Shown here: positions 20,772 to 32,200 of the stretch, piece after piece | Layout: each line of letters opens with the position of its first letter | Position numbering within the stretch: the stretch's first letter is position 1 | NCBI GenBank assembly: GCA_963210315.1 | Contig: OY723281.1 | Location: 62,001 to 126,000 of the forward strand | Reading direction: 5' to 3' | Source: Rhynchopus euleeides | Taxonomy: Eukaryota > Euglenozoa > Diplonemea > Diplonemida > Diplonemidae | DNA length: 64,000 nt | Translations under genes and position numbers: made by a program | Notes under the pieces: generated by a model | Seen by the model: the letters and a program-made list of their open reading frames with translations, nothing else | What the model was told of the DNA's origin: nothing | Databases searched by the model: none

Positions 20772-21434
20772 ACCCTCCAGCACTGTGGCGCTCGGTGTGC
20801 CCTTCAAGTCCCACACACGCACTTTGCCTCTGGCGTCTCCGGACACCAGACGTCCGCAGTGTGTCCACGCTGCACTGTCCACCGGGGTGTTGTTGTGGTG
20901 CAGCATGCACACCTCCTCCCAAGTTGAAGTCAGCCACACGCAGATGGTGCCGTCACGAGAGCACGTTGCCAACCACGTCCCACAGACAGAGAACGCCGTG
21001 CAAGGAATAATATTGCTGCCGTGTGTTAAGTCCGCCACCACAGCAGCGGTGGTGGTGTCAAACACAGTGATGTGTCCGTTGTCGTAGTAACCCACAGCAC
21101 ACAGCGTCCCACACCTCGACAGTGTGATGTGGCGCATCTCGCCGCCATGGGTCGATGAGTAGACTGCGGGAGCCTTGACGATGGGCCAGCGTGGGACGAG
21201 CTGGACAGCACCCCCGTCCTCCAGACCCGTGTCGGCAACACGCTGTGCATCGTCCAGCTCCTCCTCACACCCTTCGATGTGTGCTGCGACGTTTTCAGCC
21301 TCACGGACTGGGTTGATAGAACCCGGGAACATCTCGTTGAGCGCATCCGCCTTCAGCCCAACCACGGTCCCGCCTTCCGGAACACCGACGACACAGCTGT
21401 CACCGGTCCCGCTGTGACGCACAGTCACATCCAT
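20772..21434 (-). pseudogene. WD40 gene C/D, 5' half (split by PLE copy 2)
   Basis: Starts at ATG 21434 (MDVTVRHSGTG); the open frame continues upstream (NGEEEANT). It contains the family N-terminal module and blades to KVRVWDLKGTPSATVLEG, where the 13-bp duplication begins and PLE sequence follows. The matching 3' half is at 9797-10289. Blade residues at the variable positions (GGEMRHI, SNIIPCT, SRDGT) differ from the other paralogs. Confidence 0.85.
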
Positions 21435-21980
21435 GGTATTTGCTTCTTCTTCCCCGTTCAACTTGCACGCAGAAACAAACTGCAAAGCCTTCCTGGAGGG
21501 TGTGGCGGTGTGTGCAGTGGGTGACGGTGTGCATGGGGATCAAAGACAGACCCCCCCCCCCCTCAAAGTGGTGCTCAGGAAGTCGCTCCTTCATGGGATG
21601 GGGTTGTGGCGGGGTTGGGGGAAGAGCCTCGTGTTCTGTTGTCTCTGCTCGGAACGACGTTGCGAGTGGGTGAGGGGTCTGAGGGAGATGCTGGGCTGTT
21701 GTGACGGGCAATACGCAACCCACCCTACCCACACCCGACCCCCTCACTGCTTTTGGAATGGAACACTCAGGTCGGATCACGGCACCACCCCACACCCACC
21801 TCTCGACACCTGCCACCCCCTGGCACAACACACAGCAGCCTCCAAACAGAGAACAACGGGTCAGGTCCTGCTGTGTTGCGAGGCGAGAGAAAAAGAGCGC
21901 GCAGAACGCAACAAATACACAAGCAGGTGCAACACGACGGCAAACACGAAGGCAGTGAACAGGGGGACGAGACACTGCAC
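21435..21980. other. Spacer between WD40 genes D and E
   Basis: No gene recognised. The part at 21640-21870 resembles the spacer at 7105-7300. The AGGGTGAAACGGAAGACAC segment near 21980 belongs to the end of gene E. Confidence 0.4.
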
Positions 21981-23604
21981 TCAGGGTGAAACGGAAGACA
22001 CGGCACACACAGTGACTGAGGTTTTGTTGTTTGCTTTGGTTGGTGTGAAGACCCACCTCCCGCAGAGGCTGAGTGCAACACCACCACCCTCTGATTCCAC
22101 CTTCTCCAGGCACTCTCCTGTGCTGAGGCGGTATAGTGCGGTGGTGCCATATTCATTCACCGCAACAACATCACCTGGCTGTGACACAGCAAGTGAGTTG
22201 GGACAGTGCACCAGTTGCACAGTACGCAGGCAGCTGAGGGAGGTTGTGCACCACACATTGAGTGACTTGTCGTCAGAGCACGACACCAGGTGCTGCTCGT
22301 CCTGAGTCAGGGCGATGCCGGTCACCGAATGAGTGTGGCCATCCAGGGTGTGTGTGTGTGTGAGGGTGCTGATGTCCCACACACGGATGCTCTTGTCCCA
22401 TGACACGCTGAAGATCCTCGTGCCCGACACAGCAATGGTGTAAACAGTCTTGCTGTGACCCTCCAGCACTGTGGCGCTCGGTGTGCCCTTCAAGTCCCAC
22501 ACACGCACTTTGCCTGATTCGTCTCCGGACACCAGACGTCCGCAGTGTGTCCACGCTGCACTGTACACGCTGGTGTTGTTGTGGTGCAGCATGCACACCT
22601 CCTCCCAAGTTGAAGTCAGCCACACGCAGATGGTGCCGTCAGAAGAGCACGTTGCCAACCACGTCCCCCAGACAGAGAACGCTGTGCGAGAAATACGCCT
22701 GTTGCCGTGTGTTAAGTCCGCCACCACAGCAGCGGTGGTGGTGTCAAACACAGTGATGTGTCCTCTGTGGTAACACACAGCACACAGCGTCCCACACCTC
22801 GACAGTGTGATGGACCTGATGTTGTCGCCATGGGTCGATGAGTAGACTGCGGGAGCCTTGACGATGGGCCAGCGTGGGACGAGCTGGACAGCACCCCCGT
22901 CCTCCAGACCCGTGTCGGCAACGCGCTGTGCATCGTCCAGCTCCTCCTCACACCCTTCGATGTGTGCTGCGACGTTTTCAGCCTCACGGACTGGGTTGAT
23001 AGAACCCGGGAACATCTCGTTCAGCGCATCCGCCTTCAGCCCGACCACGGTCCCGCCTTCCGCAAAGGAGGTGCAGCATGCACACCTCCTCCCAAGTTGA
23101 AGTCAGCCACACGCAGATGGTGCCGTCAGAAGAGCACGTTGCCAACCACGTCCCCTAGACAGAGAACGCTGTGCGAGAAATACGCCTGTTGCCGTGTGTT
23201 AAGTCCGCCACCACAGCAGCGGTGGTGGTGTCAAACACAGTGATGTGTCCTCTGTGGTAACACACAGCACACAGCGTCCCACACCTCGACAGTGTGATGG
23301 ACCTGATGTTGTCGCCATGGGTCGATGAGTAGACTGCGGGAGCCTTGACGATGGGCCAGCGTGGGACGAGCTGGACAGCACCCCCGTCCTCCAGACCCGT
23401 GTCGGCAACGCGCTGTGCATCGTCCAGCTCCTCCTCACACCCTTCGATGTGTGCTGCGACGTTTTCAGCCTCACGGACTGGGTTGATAGAACCCGGGAAC
23501 ATCTCGTTCAGCGCATCCGCCTTCAGCCCGACCACGGTCCCGCCTTCCGCAACACCGACGACACAGCTGTCTCCGGTCCCCGTGTGAAGAACAGAGACAT
23601 CCAT
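21981..23604 (-). pseudogene. WD40 gene E with partial internal duplication and nonsense codon
   Basis: From ATG 23604 (MDVSVLHTGTG) the N-terminal module and first blade are intact, then TAG at 23155-23157 replaces the Trp/Cys codon of FSV(W/C)GTW. About 487 bp (22582-23068) is tandemly repeated as 23069-23555, so a second N-terminal module lacking its start follows out of register. From 23048 the frame is open through all remaining blades to AVSSVSP. The junction (TTCCGCAAAGGAGGTGCAG) is identical in gene F, so E and F share this rearrangement by descent or conversion. Confidence 0.8.
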
Positions 23605-24469
23605 GATCTTGGCGACCAGCTGCTCAGGCTTTCTGAAGAATGTGGGGGTGTGTGCAGTGTGCGGTGGTGGGGATGGGGATCAAACACAGTGCACCCGCAT
23701 CGTTGCACACAACAGCAGGGAGGGTAGCGCAACCGAGTTCGACGGCGGTCCCCCATCGAAGCCAATGTGCACACCCACAGCTGCGGAAGCAATGACGTCA
23801 CCTGTCTCTGATGTGAACCCGACCCGGCTGCTTGTGGAGGTGCCCCCCTCCGGCACCAGCAGCTGTCAGCAAGAGAGGTGCCTCGCTCGAGAGTGCTGAG
23901 AAGTGAGCCCCTCACAGAACAACAGGGATACTGATTTGCCCCCTCCCCACACACAGCCTCCGACAGGCTGTTGTGTTGTGTGACGAAAGGTGGTCTTCGC
24001 CCTGACCACCACAGCACTGCCTGTGCGACAATGTGACAAATGCAGGGAACAGGTTGGGACACTGAGGGGACACTCAGGGTGAAACGACACACCACACGGT
24101 GAACAACAGTGTCCCCTCCTGGGGTCACTACAGGAGGCGATATGAATCAGAGGGCAACAATGGATGGGGTGAGGAGGGAAGTTGTGTGCAGTAGAACTGT
24201 CGATACGTACGGGGGACCCGTGAGGAAACCGCCACCGAAGCCGGACTGCTGAATGGTGGTGAGTGTCCTCAGAGGTTCCCTTCCAACCTTGCTGGCAGCA
24301 CTACGGCAAGTGGTAAAACACACAAAAATGGTAAGAGAGGGCAGCCTGCCCACCCAAAATCAGTCTTCTCACCCGCGATACTCCCTCAGATCTAGCCTCC
24401 CAGTGACCCCCCAAGACGCACCAAAGGTGCTTCAACTAGTTGACTAACAATGGGGGACTTCGCCCTGTG
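23605..24469. other. Spacer between genes E and F
   Basis: No gene recognised in 23605-24469. It contains the GGGGGACCCGTGAGGAAAC spacer repeat (24212-24260) shared with 9380-9440. Copy 2 of the segmental duplication repeats it at 59254-60114. Confidence 0.4.
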
Positions 24470-24706
24470 TCACTGTGTGTTGAAACCAGTTTGAAGGTCC
24501 TCGAGTGCCATTTCCCTGTCCAGCCCCCCCGTGACCAGTGTGTCGTCATATTTCGTTGATTGGTCCTCAGACACATTGAGGTATGTATAATGTCCACTGT
24601 GCATGGTAGGTCCATGGCGCATCACAGGAAGAAACAACACCGTCAAAAGTAAGAAAGTGTGAGATGCTGGTGAGAAACGCGAGGCGCTACACAAAACGTG
24701 ACACAA
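24470..24706 (-). pseudogene. USP catalytic His-box fragment downstream of WD40 gene F
   Basis: The minus frame reads VMRHGPTMHSGHYTYLNV, then STKYDDTLVT and a terminal stop. This is the layout of the C19 His box and the following Asp motif (H..SGHY and YDD..V). It is not closely related to the PLE or hAT USPs of this window. No Cys box is visible nearby, so it is a remnant or the last exon of a broken gene. It starts about 110 nt downstream of the WD40 stop and is preserved in the duplicate at 60115-60351. Confidence 0.6.
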
Positions 24707-24815
24707 GCTGACACAGCTTGGCAGCAGTTTGAGAGAGAGCAGAACTCAAATATGCAAGCGGATGCAACGCGACGGCAAACACGAAGACAGGGAACAGGGT
24801 GACGAGACACTGCAC

Positions 24816-26893
24816 TCAGGGTGAAACGGAAGACACAGCACACACGGTGACTGAAGTTTCGTTCGTTGGTGTGAAGACCCACCTCCCGCAGAGGCTGAGT
24901 GCAACACCAAAACCTTCTGGGTCCACCTTCCCCAGACACTCTCCTGTGCTGAGGCGGCACAGTGGGGTGGTGGTCTCAGTCTGGTCATCATTGACAGTCA
25001 GCACTGCAACAACATCACCTGGCTGTGACACAGCAAGTGAGCCGGCAAGGCCATCCAGTTGCACAGTACGCAGGCAGCTGAGGGAGGTTCTGCACCACAC
25101 CTTGAGTGACTTGTCCCAAGAGCACGACACCAGGTGCTGCTCGTCCTGAGTCAGGGCGATGCCCGTCACCGCATCAGTATGCCCATCCAGGGTGTGTGTG
25201 TGTGTGAGGGTGCTGATGTCCCACACACGGATGGTCTTGCCCCGTGACCCGCTGAAGATACTCGTGCCCGACACAGCAATGGTGTAAACAGTCTTGCTGT
25301 GACCCTCCAGCACTGTGGCGCTCGGTGTGCCCTTCAAGTCCCACACACGCACTTTGCCTGATTCGTCTCCGGACACCAGACGTCCGCAGTGTGTCCACGC
25401 TGCACTGTACACGCTGGTGTTGTTGTGGTGCAGCATGCACACCTCCTCCCAAGTTGAAGTCAGCCACACGCAGATGGTGCCGTCAGAAGAGCACGTTGCC
25501 AACCACGTCCCCCAGACAGAGAACGCTGTGCGAGAAATACGCCTGTTGCCGTGTGTTAAGTCCGCCACCACAGCAGCGGTGGTGGTGTCAAACACAGTGA
25601 TGTGTCCTCTGTGGTAACACACAGCACACAGCGTCCCACACCTCGACAGTGTGATGGACCTGATGTTGTCGCCATGGGTCGATGAGTAGACTGCGGGAGC
25701 CTTGACGATGGGCCAGCGTGGGACGAGCTGGACAGCACCCCCGTCCTCCAGACCCGTGTCGGCAACGCGCTGTGCATCGTCCAGCTCCTCCTCACACCCT
25801 TCGATGTGTGCTGCGACGTTTTCAGCCTCACGGACTGGGTTGATAGAACCCGGGAACATCTCGTTCAGCGCATCCGCCTTCAGCCCGACCACGGTCCCGC
25901 CTTCCGCAAAGGAGGTGCAGCATGCACACCTCCTCCCAAGTTGAAGTCAGCCACACGCAGATGGTGCCGTCAGTAGAGCACGTTGCCAACCACGTCCCAC
26001 AGACAGAGAACGCTGTGCAAGGAATAATATTGCTGCCGTGTGATAAGTCCGCCACCACAGCAGCGGTGGTGGTGTCAAACACAGTGATGTGTCCGTTGGA
26101 GTAACCCACAGCACACAGCGTCCCACACCTCGACAGTGTGATGCGCTCTATATCGTCGCCATGGGTCGATGAGTACACTGCGGGAGCCTTGACGATGGGC
26201 CAGCGTGGGACGAGCTGGACAGCACCCCCGTCCTCCAGACCCGTGTCGGCAACGCGCTGTGCATCGTCCAGCTCCTCCTCACACCCTTCGATGTGTGCTG
26301 CGACGTTTTCAGCCTCACGGACTGGGTTGATAGAACCCGGGAACATCTCGTTCAGCGCATCCGCCTTCAGCCCGACCACGGTCCCGCCTTCCGGAACACC
26401 GACGACACAGCTGTCTCCGGTTCCCGTGTGACGCACAGTCACATCCACGGTGGGGCCGTCCATCCCTGTGGTGGGGGTGGTTGGGAGGAGGTGAGGTGTC
26501 GAGATGGTTGTCGGCTCGCAAGCTTGCACACAACCAGAACAAGTCACGCACAGCTCAAGTGCGGAAGAACTATCAGAAGGCAACTCTCCTTTCCAGCCAC
26601 AACAGTTCTGATGACACAAAACTTGTTCCTCGCATTGGTGCTGCCATACTCTTGCTGCTGGGTTCGACACCTGCGGGCTCTGTGGGGTTGGTGGCGAGCA
26701 CCTTCTCCACGACTGGGCCCCTCTCCGCCGCGATGCCCCCCTCCAGGGACCCGCCCACAGCACCCGGGGTCGCAGGCGATTGCACCGGGCAGGCCGTGAC
26801 GCGACGCCGCTTCGACGCGCTCTGTGGGGGAGTGCCCGGCTCCGCTGCGGGGGGCGTCACGCACCTCCCCTTCTTCCCGCCCCTCGCAGACAT
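24816..26893 (-). pseudogene. WD40 gene F, two exons, broken by a 490-bp internal duplication
   Basis: Exon 1: ATG 26893 to 26623. Intron: 26466-26622, 157 nt, GT...CACAG. Exon 2 starts at 26465 with MDGPTVDV. The phase is maintained across the intron. After EEVCMLH the frame runs into a second, partial N-terminal module (junction at about 25915) and stops at 25828. The remaining blades are open from 25892 to 24816. The 3' part matches gene K while the middle matches gene E exactly, so F is a mosaic. Not functional as one chain. Confidence 0.75.
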
Positions 26894-28346
26894 GGTGACG
26901 GGAGGAGGCTGTGTGGGTGGTGGTGTGCGCGTGGGGTGGTGTGCCCCACACGCCCTGCTGCGGTGGTGGCGCTGTGTGTGTTCAGCAATGATGATACAAC
27001 ATGCTAGCACACAAGGCAGGGCGGGAGGAATGCGGGCAATTCGCGCCTGGGCAGAGGGGCTGGGGGGGTCAAGGTCTGCGTTACTGTACGGCATTCACAC
27101 ACATCGCCTGTTGGGCAGTCACGTGAAGTGCGTCCGCCTGAGGTCTGGAAGTGGCAGCCTTTGAGCAGTGCCTTCATCCCTTCCACCCATCCTCCCTCCC
27201 CGCTCTCCCCCCCACCTCACCGCATCTATGTATCCCGCCGACAAACTGGTCTGGGCAAAAAGACCCCCAAAGCCCGAAAAAGACGCAAAGCAAATCAAGG
27301 GTTGCTGGGTTTCTTTTGCTCCCCAAGTCTCCCGCACAGTCAGACTACCTTTTGGAGGAAACTTCTCGCGACAGGGGCGTGGAACTTCAGCGAACATGCC
27401 GAAGAACAGAAGAACAACTGCCGCGAGTGAAGCTACCCTCACCCCACCCCCACTCCTCTCCCCTACACGGTGGTCTCCCGCACAGTCAGACTACACCTTT
27501 TTGAGCGGTAGTTACAGCGGGGGTGGGTACCCCCGCTTAGCGGGGGTCACACTGCCCCTCAGCGGGGGTCTAAGCGGCGCCTGACTGCCGCTTTTCGGGG
27601 GTCTGACCCCGGCTCAGACCCCCGCTCCAAGGGGCGGGAGCCCACCGTGCACCCTGGAAAGCTGATCACTTGCACCTGCTCGACGGATAGGCGTGCACCG
27701 CAGCCTGCATACTTTTCTGCCCCTTCTAAAAATAACGGGCGGTTTTGTTACCTTCTCGTCTATTCGCTGCTTTTTACCCCACCCCACACCCCACAGTCTC
27801 TCATAGGGGGTCTTCGCTGGTCGTTATCCTTCGTCAATCTTCGTCACTTTTCACAGAATTCAACAGGAAATGCACCAAAATGCATTGACAAACACCCCAT
27901 CGCAAAAACCTCAACGCTTCTCTTTTTGCTTAGTGCAGGTTCGCCCCGGGTGGCGAACACTGATGTTGCGTCTCGCTGCTTGTCACCTTGTCACACGCGT
28001 GGATCTTTCAAAAGTATCCCAGGTCGCACCGAGCACACGCTGCTTTGATGTAATCTGGACACTGCGGGAACTCTTCATTGTTCAGTGCAGGCCTACGCCG
28101 AGCGAATTCTGGCGGCAACCAAATCCCACCCACATTGTTCCCCATCTCCACCACTCCACCCCCAACACAAACACACAGCAAGCATGGCCTTTCTTGAGTA
28201 GCGTCGAGCACAGCCACGCGGCAACACGTTAATCTTGTTAGACTGTATGACGCACCGAGCGAACTCTGGTGCTGCCTCCACTTCACACATACACACACAC
28301 GCGGACCTTTCATGTTAGTGTAGACACACACCGAGCACTCGCCCTT
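26894..28346. other. Intergenic region with GC hairpins and a MITE
   Basis: No gene recognised. Perfect hairpins occur at 27516-27537 (AGCGGGGGT/ACCCCCGCT) and 27597-27623 (GGGGGTCTGA/TCAGACCCCC), with further GCGGGGGTC copies between. A degenerate 107-bp MITE lies at 27808-27912. Open frames of 100-138 codons overlap one another and look non-coding. Repeated at 62049-63501. Confidence 0.5.
27808..27912. mobile_element. 107-bp MITE family, degenerate copy 2
   Basis: Left end GGGGGTCTTCGCTGGTCG is intact and the CTTCGTCACTTTTCAC interior is recognisable. The right end is decayed (CCCCATCGCAAAAACCTC). Duplicated at 62963-63067. Confidence 0.5.
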
Positions 28347-28736
28347 TTATGTCTTGGTATCAAGGTTTAAGAATGTGTAAATTCCTGCAGAACTTACAAG
28401 TTTTGCTTGTCACAACATTGGGGGGGGGGGGTGTTTTTTGTTTTTGTTGCCTTTGTGTCAATGCACACTACAACACCAAATACCAAGGGTGGGGGCGTTC
28501 TGTCTTTAGTCCTGTTTCATTCGTGTGTTCATTCTGAATACAAGATGATGGAAACAAAAAAGGAAAAACAGGCATGCCCCTCACCACTCAGCGTATCTGC
28601 AGAGCCATGTGCACGTACGTACACTCTGGGTACACATAGCCGCTCTGCCTTGGGAACAGAGAATGGGGTTTAACACGCTGAACTCCTTTGTGTAAACACC
28701 ATTGGGTAGGCGGTCACATTCTCAGGTTCCAGGCCT
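28347..28736. repeat. S element joined to R repeat (copy c)
   Basis: 28347-28432 is the S sequence (compare 2853-2943) ending in a G-run. 28433-28736 is a diverged R repeat including the M module (about 28570-28682) and ends CTCAGGTTCC. Unlike the other R copies it is not followed by a G-tract and USP sequence, so R can occur without the PLE. Confidence 0.55.
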
Positions 28737-29291
28737 GTCGCTAACTTTTCGAAATTGGGGATTTGGTGGGTTGACGCTCCTGTTTGGGGGGGGGATCAGG
28801 GGCAAAAATACTAGGGGGTCAATTTTTCTCGCGCGCGCTTCGCGCGCGCTCGTGCCGCTACCTTTCCCGTCGGTGGACCACCACGAGGACCCGGTGTGAC
28901 ACGCTGGAGTACAGGTGGGCAGGGAACCTTGGGACGGGGGCCTCAAAACCACCCTCTTCAACGACGTCACAAACAAACCGCGCACTGGCCGGGGTCGAGA
29001 TGCGGAAGGCTCAGTGCTGGCGCACAAAGGAGGGCCAGAGCGGGAAGATCTAGCATTCGCAGGGCCCTGAGGTCGGGGAGTAAAACACATGCCCAGGTTG
29101 GGCAAGCCGGCGGCGGATGCACTTCACACGATACGTGCATTGAGCTGGCACTCAACAAGGGATGGAAGGGAGAGGGGAGTGCGGGGGTATTTTTTTATGA
29201 TAATCTACAGGCTCTTCCCGAATCCGCCCAGCCATGCGTGGTGTAGTCCACACATCACCGGGGGAAGGGCACACGTATCGTACAGTGCGGG
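28737..29291. other. 3' flank of the USP-hAT gene
   Basis: No recognised gene. A strong GC hairpin (28831-28850, GCGCGCG stems) lies about 440 bp downstream of the USP-hAT stop. Open frames on both strands over 28896-29246 have no known domain. I could not find a terminal inverted repeat matching the other flank. Confidence 0.35.
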
Positions 29292-32200
29292 TTACCCCTG
29301 CCTTGTCCTTTTTTGCTGCATGAAACTCCGAATGTCCGGCTGCGACCTCTTTCCCGTCAGTGGTGCCTGTACCGGCGCTGTGGGTGGCGGTGGCGGAGAT
29401 GGTGCTGGTGCGGGTGCTGCTGGCTCAGCTCCTGCACCCCCATCTGTGGATGCCCGTGTCGCTGATGGAGATGGAGATGGTGCAGGTGCAGGTGCAGGGG
29501 TTGGATGCGCAACTGTAGCTGTCAGTGGCGCTGCTGGCTGATCGGCTGCTGCAACTGCGTCTGTGGATGTCCCAGGAGATGGTATTGGATCAGGGACCAT
29601 GTCTTCCTCGGACAGTTCTGATTCAGAGCACTCCTCCGGGGTCGATTCCCGTGAGGATGCTTCCGATGACGACTCTGAATCACTTGCATCGAACGCGTCA
29701 AAGGTGTCGGGGACTTCATTCCCAGATGCCTCTTCATCGATGCGCCGAAACGCCTCCAGCAGCGAGGTCTTCACGTTACCGACACTGGGCGACTTCTTCT
29801 GGCTCAGGCGGCGGCGACGCATCTTCAACCACAAGGTGGCTGCCCTGTCGAAGAGAGTATCCATCTCTTTACTCCCGAGTTGGGGTGCGTTGCATCTCAT
29901 GAAAACCTCCAGGTCGAGGATGCTATTTGACAGCTGCCACCGTCCCTTTTTTTTCACCTGCGAGGCAACGGAGAAACATGACTCGCAGGGAACAGAAGAT
30001 ACCACAGACAGAGCTTCGGACTGTACCACACGCACAAGATGAGCGTCCGCACTCCCATTCGCAATCTGCTTTCTCAGTGCCTCCATGACTTCCTCCTGCA
30101 CATTCAGAGACGATGAAGAGAGATGCTCGAGGATGCTTTCCTTGACGGCACACCACTCACGCACGACGCGGTCGGAGATGTGGCTTCGGAACCCCAGCGA
30201 ACTGCACGTGAAGCGCACACGAAGATCGCTGACATCTTCGCCGTCACCCCAGTTCCGGAGGAGGAAAATACACGGGCGGTAGTAACTCGCCCGCCATTTC
30301 CCGAAGCGCACCGTCAGGTTGTCCAAAGACTTCCTGGCCATCTTCCGGCGAAACCTCCGGGCAAAGGCGATCTCCCTCTCCACATCACCCGTCACACGCT
30401 CGTCCTGGAAGGTCCCGTTTTCCCGAAGGGACTCTACGGCCTTGCGCTCTTCATCGCCACCGCCGTTGAGGATGGTGGTGAGTCCCTCCTTCAGGATGGT
30501 GATGACAGTGACGACATCTTCGTGTGTCAGGTCGCTCGATTGGAGCGCGGTGGACGCGAGCGAATTTGCTGTGGTGTAGTCCTTGATCACTGCAAGCCGC
30601 AGCACAAATCGAGCTGATACAATGCGGCGTCTTGCTCCGTCCGCCTTGTCGCGATACTTCTTGGCGAAGTCGGGTGATGATGCAATCTTGCTGTAGGCCC
30701 TGACATACGGAGTCCAGTTGCGGTAGCACGCCTGGGTCTGCAGGTAGGAGGACCGTGCCCACCGGATGCGGTGTTTCTTTTTAAAGGTAAGCAGGCGGCG
30801 CCCTCGAACGACGGGTGCTGCAAGAGTCTCAGCTTCTTGGTACATTATACCCCGCGAAGCTTTTCCCCATTCTGACGCAGCACGGAAAAACGACTTCCAC
30901 TGCGGCATCTCCTTCACCGCAGCCTGCGTCAGCTGATGCACGTGTGCAGGGTCATCAGCACCGCTGAAAGCCTCGTAACTGCACCACTCCTTCAGCTTGG
31001 TTCTCATAGAAAGCGCCGCACTACCTTGATCTGTCGCAGCTTCGAGAAGTCCATCGCGAAAGGTGTCGTGGAGTCCAGCTGCCTGCAGTGCATCAATCAA
31101 AGCATCAAAGACTGACTGCGCATTGCCACGTTTGGTTTCAAGGAGCTTAAAGAATCTGAAGCGGACGCGCATATCTTGCGTCATGTACTTGATGTAGAAG
31201 GCCGTGAGCTCTCTGGAGTGGTGCATCGAGCCGTCGAAGGCACACCCAAAGAACTCAGATGCGGCCATTTCTTCGTGCACTGTTGATCTGAGTGATTCGA
31301 CGAACGCAAGGAGAAGAGAGCTAGCCGTCCAGCGGCTCCTGTGCCCTGGCAGCAGCAGGGGCGTCGGTTGCTTGTGTTTCTCAGCCTCAAGCAACTTCTC
31401 TACAGCCCGCAAAGAGCTTCCGCATAGGATTGCAGAGACTGCGGATACCATGTGATTGCGCACAGCAGTGATCTGATCGGGAGTATACCGCTTCAAGTCA
31501 GGATCTTCTGTCGGTGGGACGTTTGCGATCGACTGTTCCGATTCTGCTTGGAGAGTTGATTCTGCTTCGAGAGGTGCGTTCTGCGCGGCTGAGAGCTCTC
31601 CCTCGACGTAGAGCTTGGCAGCCTTATGCCCGGCAGTCGCGCAGTGACTTGCGAACCTCTTCTTCAGTGCACTCGGAGGCTGCTCAGAACGTACAGCCTC
31701 CCCAGTGGCCCATGTGTCAGCGTTCGCCCCTGACGGGAGTACCAACTTGGTGCGTTTCACGATGTCGGCCTTGTCCTTCTCCGTCACGTCTCCCCAAGCA
31801 GCACAGGTCAAGCATGTCCACGTGTTATTCCCTGACTTCCCCGTCGTCTTCTTGAACCCGTCTGGGGTGCTGGAAGTTGGGGATATACGCATGGCGTTAA
31901 ACAGCTTGGTGGTCATGGTTGCCGGGCATGGCCCGTTCAGATTTACGGCTGAACGAGGTGGAGGCTTTGGAAGGGCGGGGGCTGCGTTCACGATGCTTGG
32001 AAGGACTGGCACGGCTTGGTGGTCGCAATCAGAGGAACAGCAGTTGTGCGCGGCCACATTGACAACATTTGGGTTTTCGACGTTGCCTCGTTTGAGGACC
32101 AGCAGGTACGACTTTGCAGAAGCGTCCGGCACTCCTGTCCCGCCTTTGCGGTGCGAGGTACGCACACGCATGTCGCCGTCGTTGTAGCTCCGCCACTCCT

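Larger units (their letters stand above)
23550..28346. repeat. Segmental duplication, copy 1
   Basis: Nearly identical to 59199-63501. Offsets are 35645-35649 up to about 25.3 kb and 35155 after the 490-bp partial duplication inside gene F, which copy 2 lacks. It ends at GAGCACTCGCCCTT, after which copy 1 continues with the S element and copy 2 with different DNA. Confidence 0.8.

Noticed and set aside
28722..29246. Opposing 116-127 codon ORFs downstream of the USP-hAT gene
   Set aside because: Overlap on both strands, no domain, Arg/Pro/Gly-rich from GC content.
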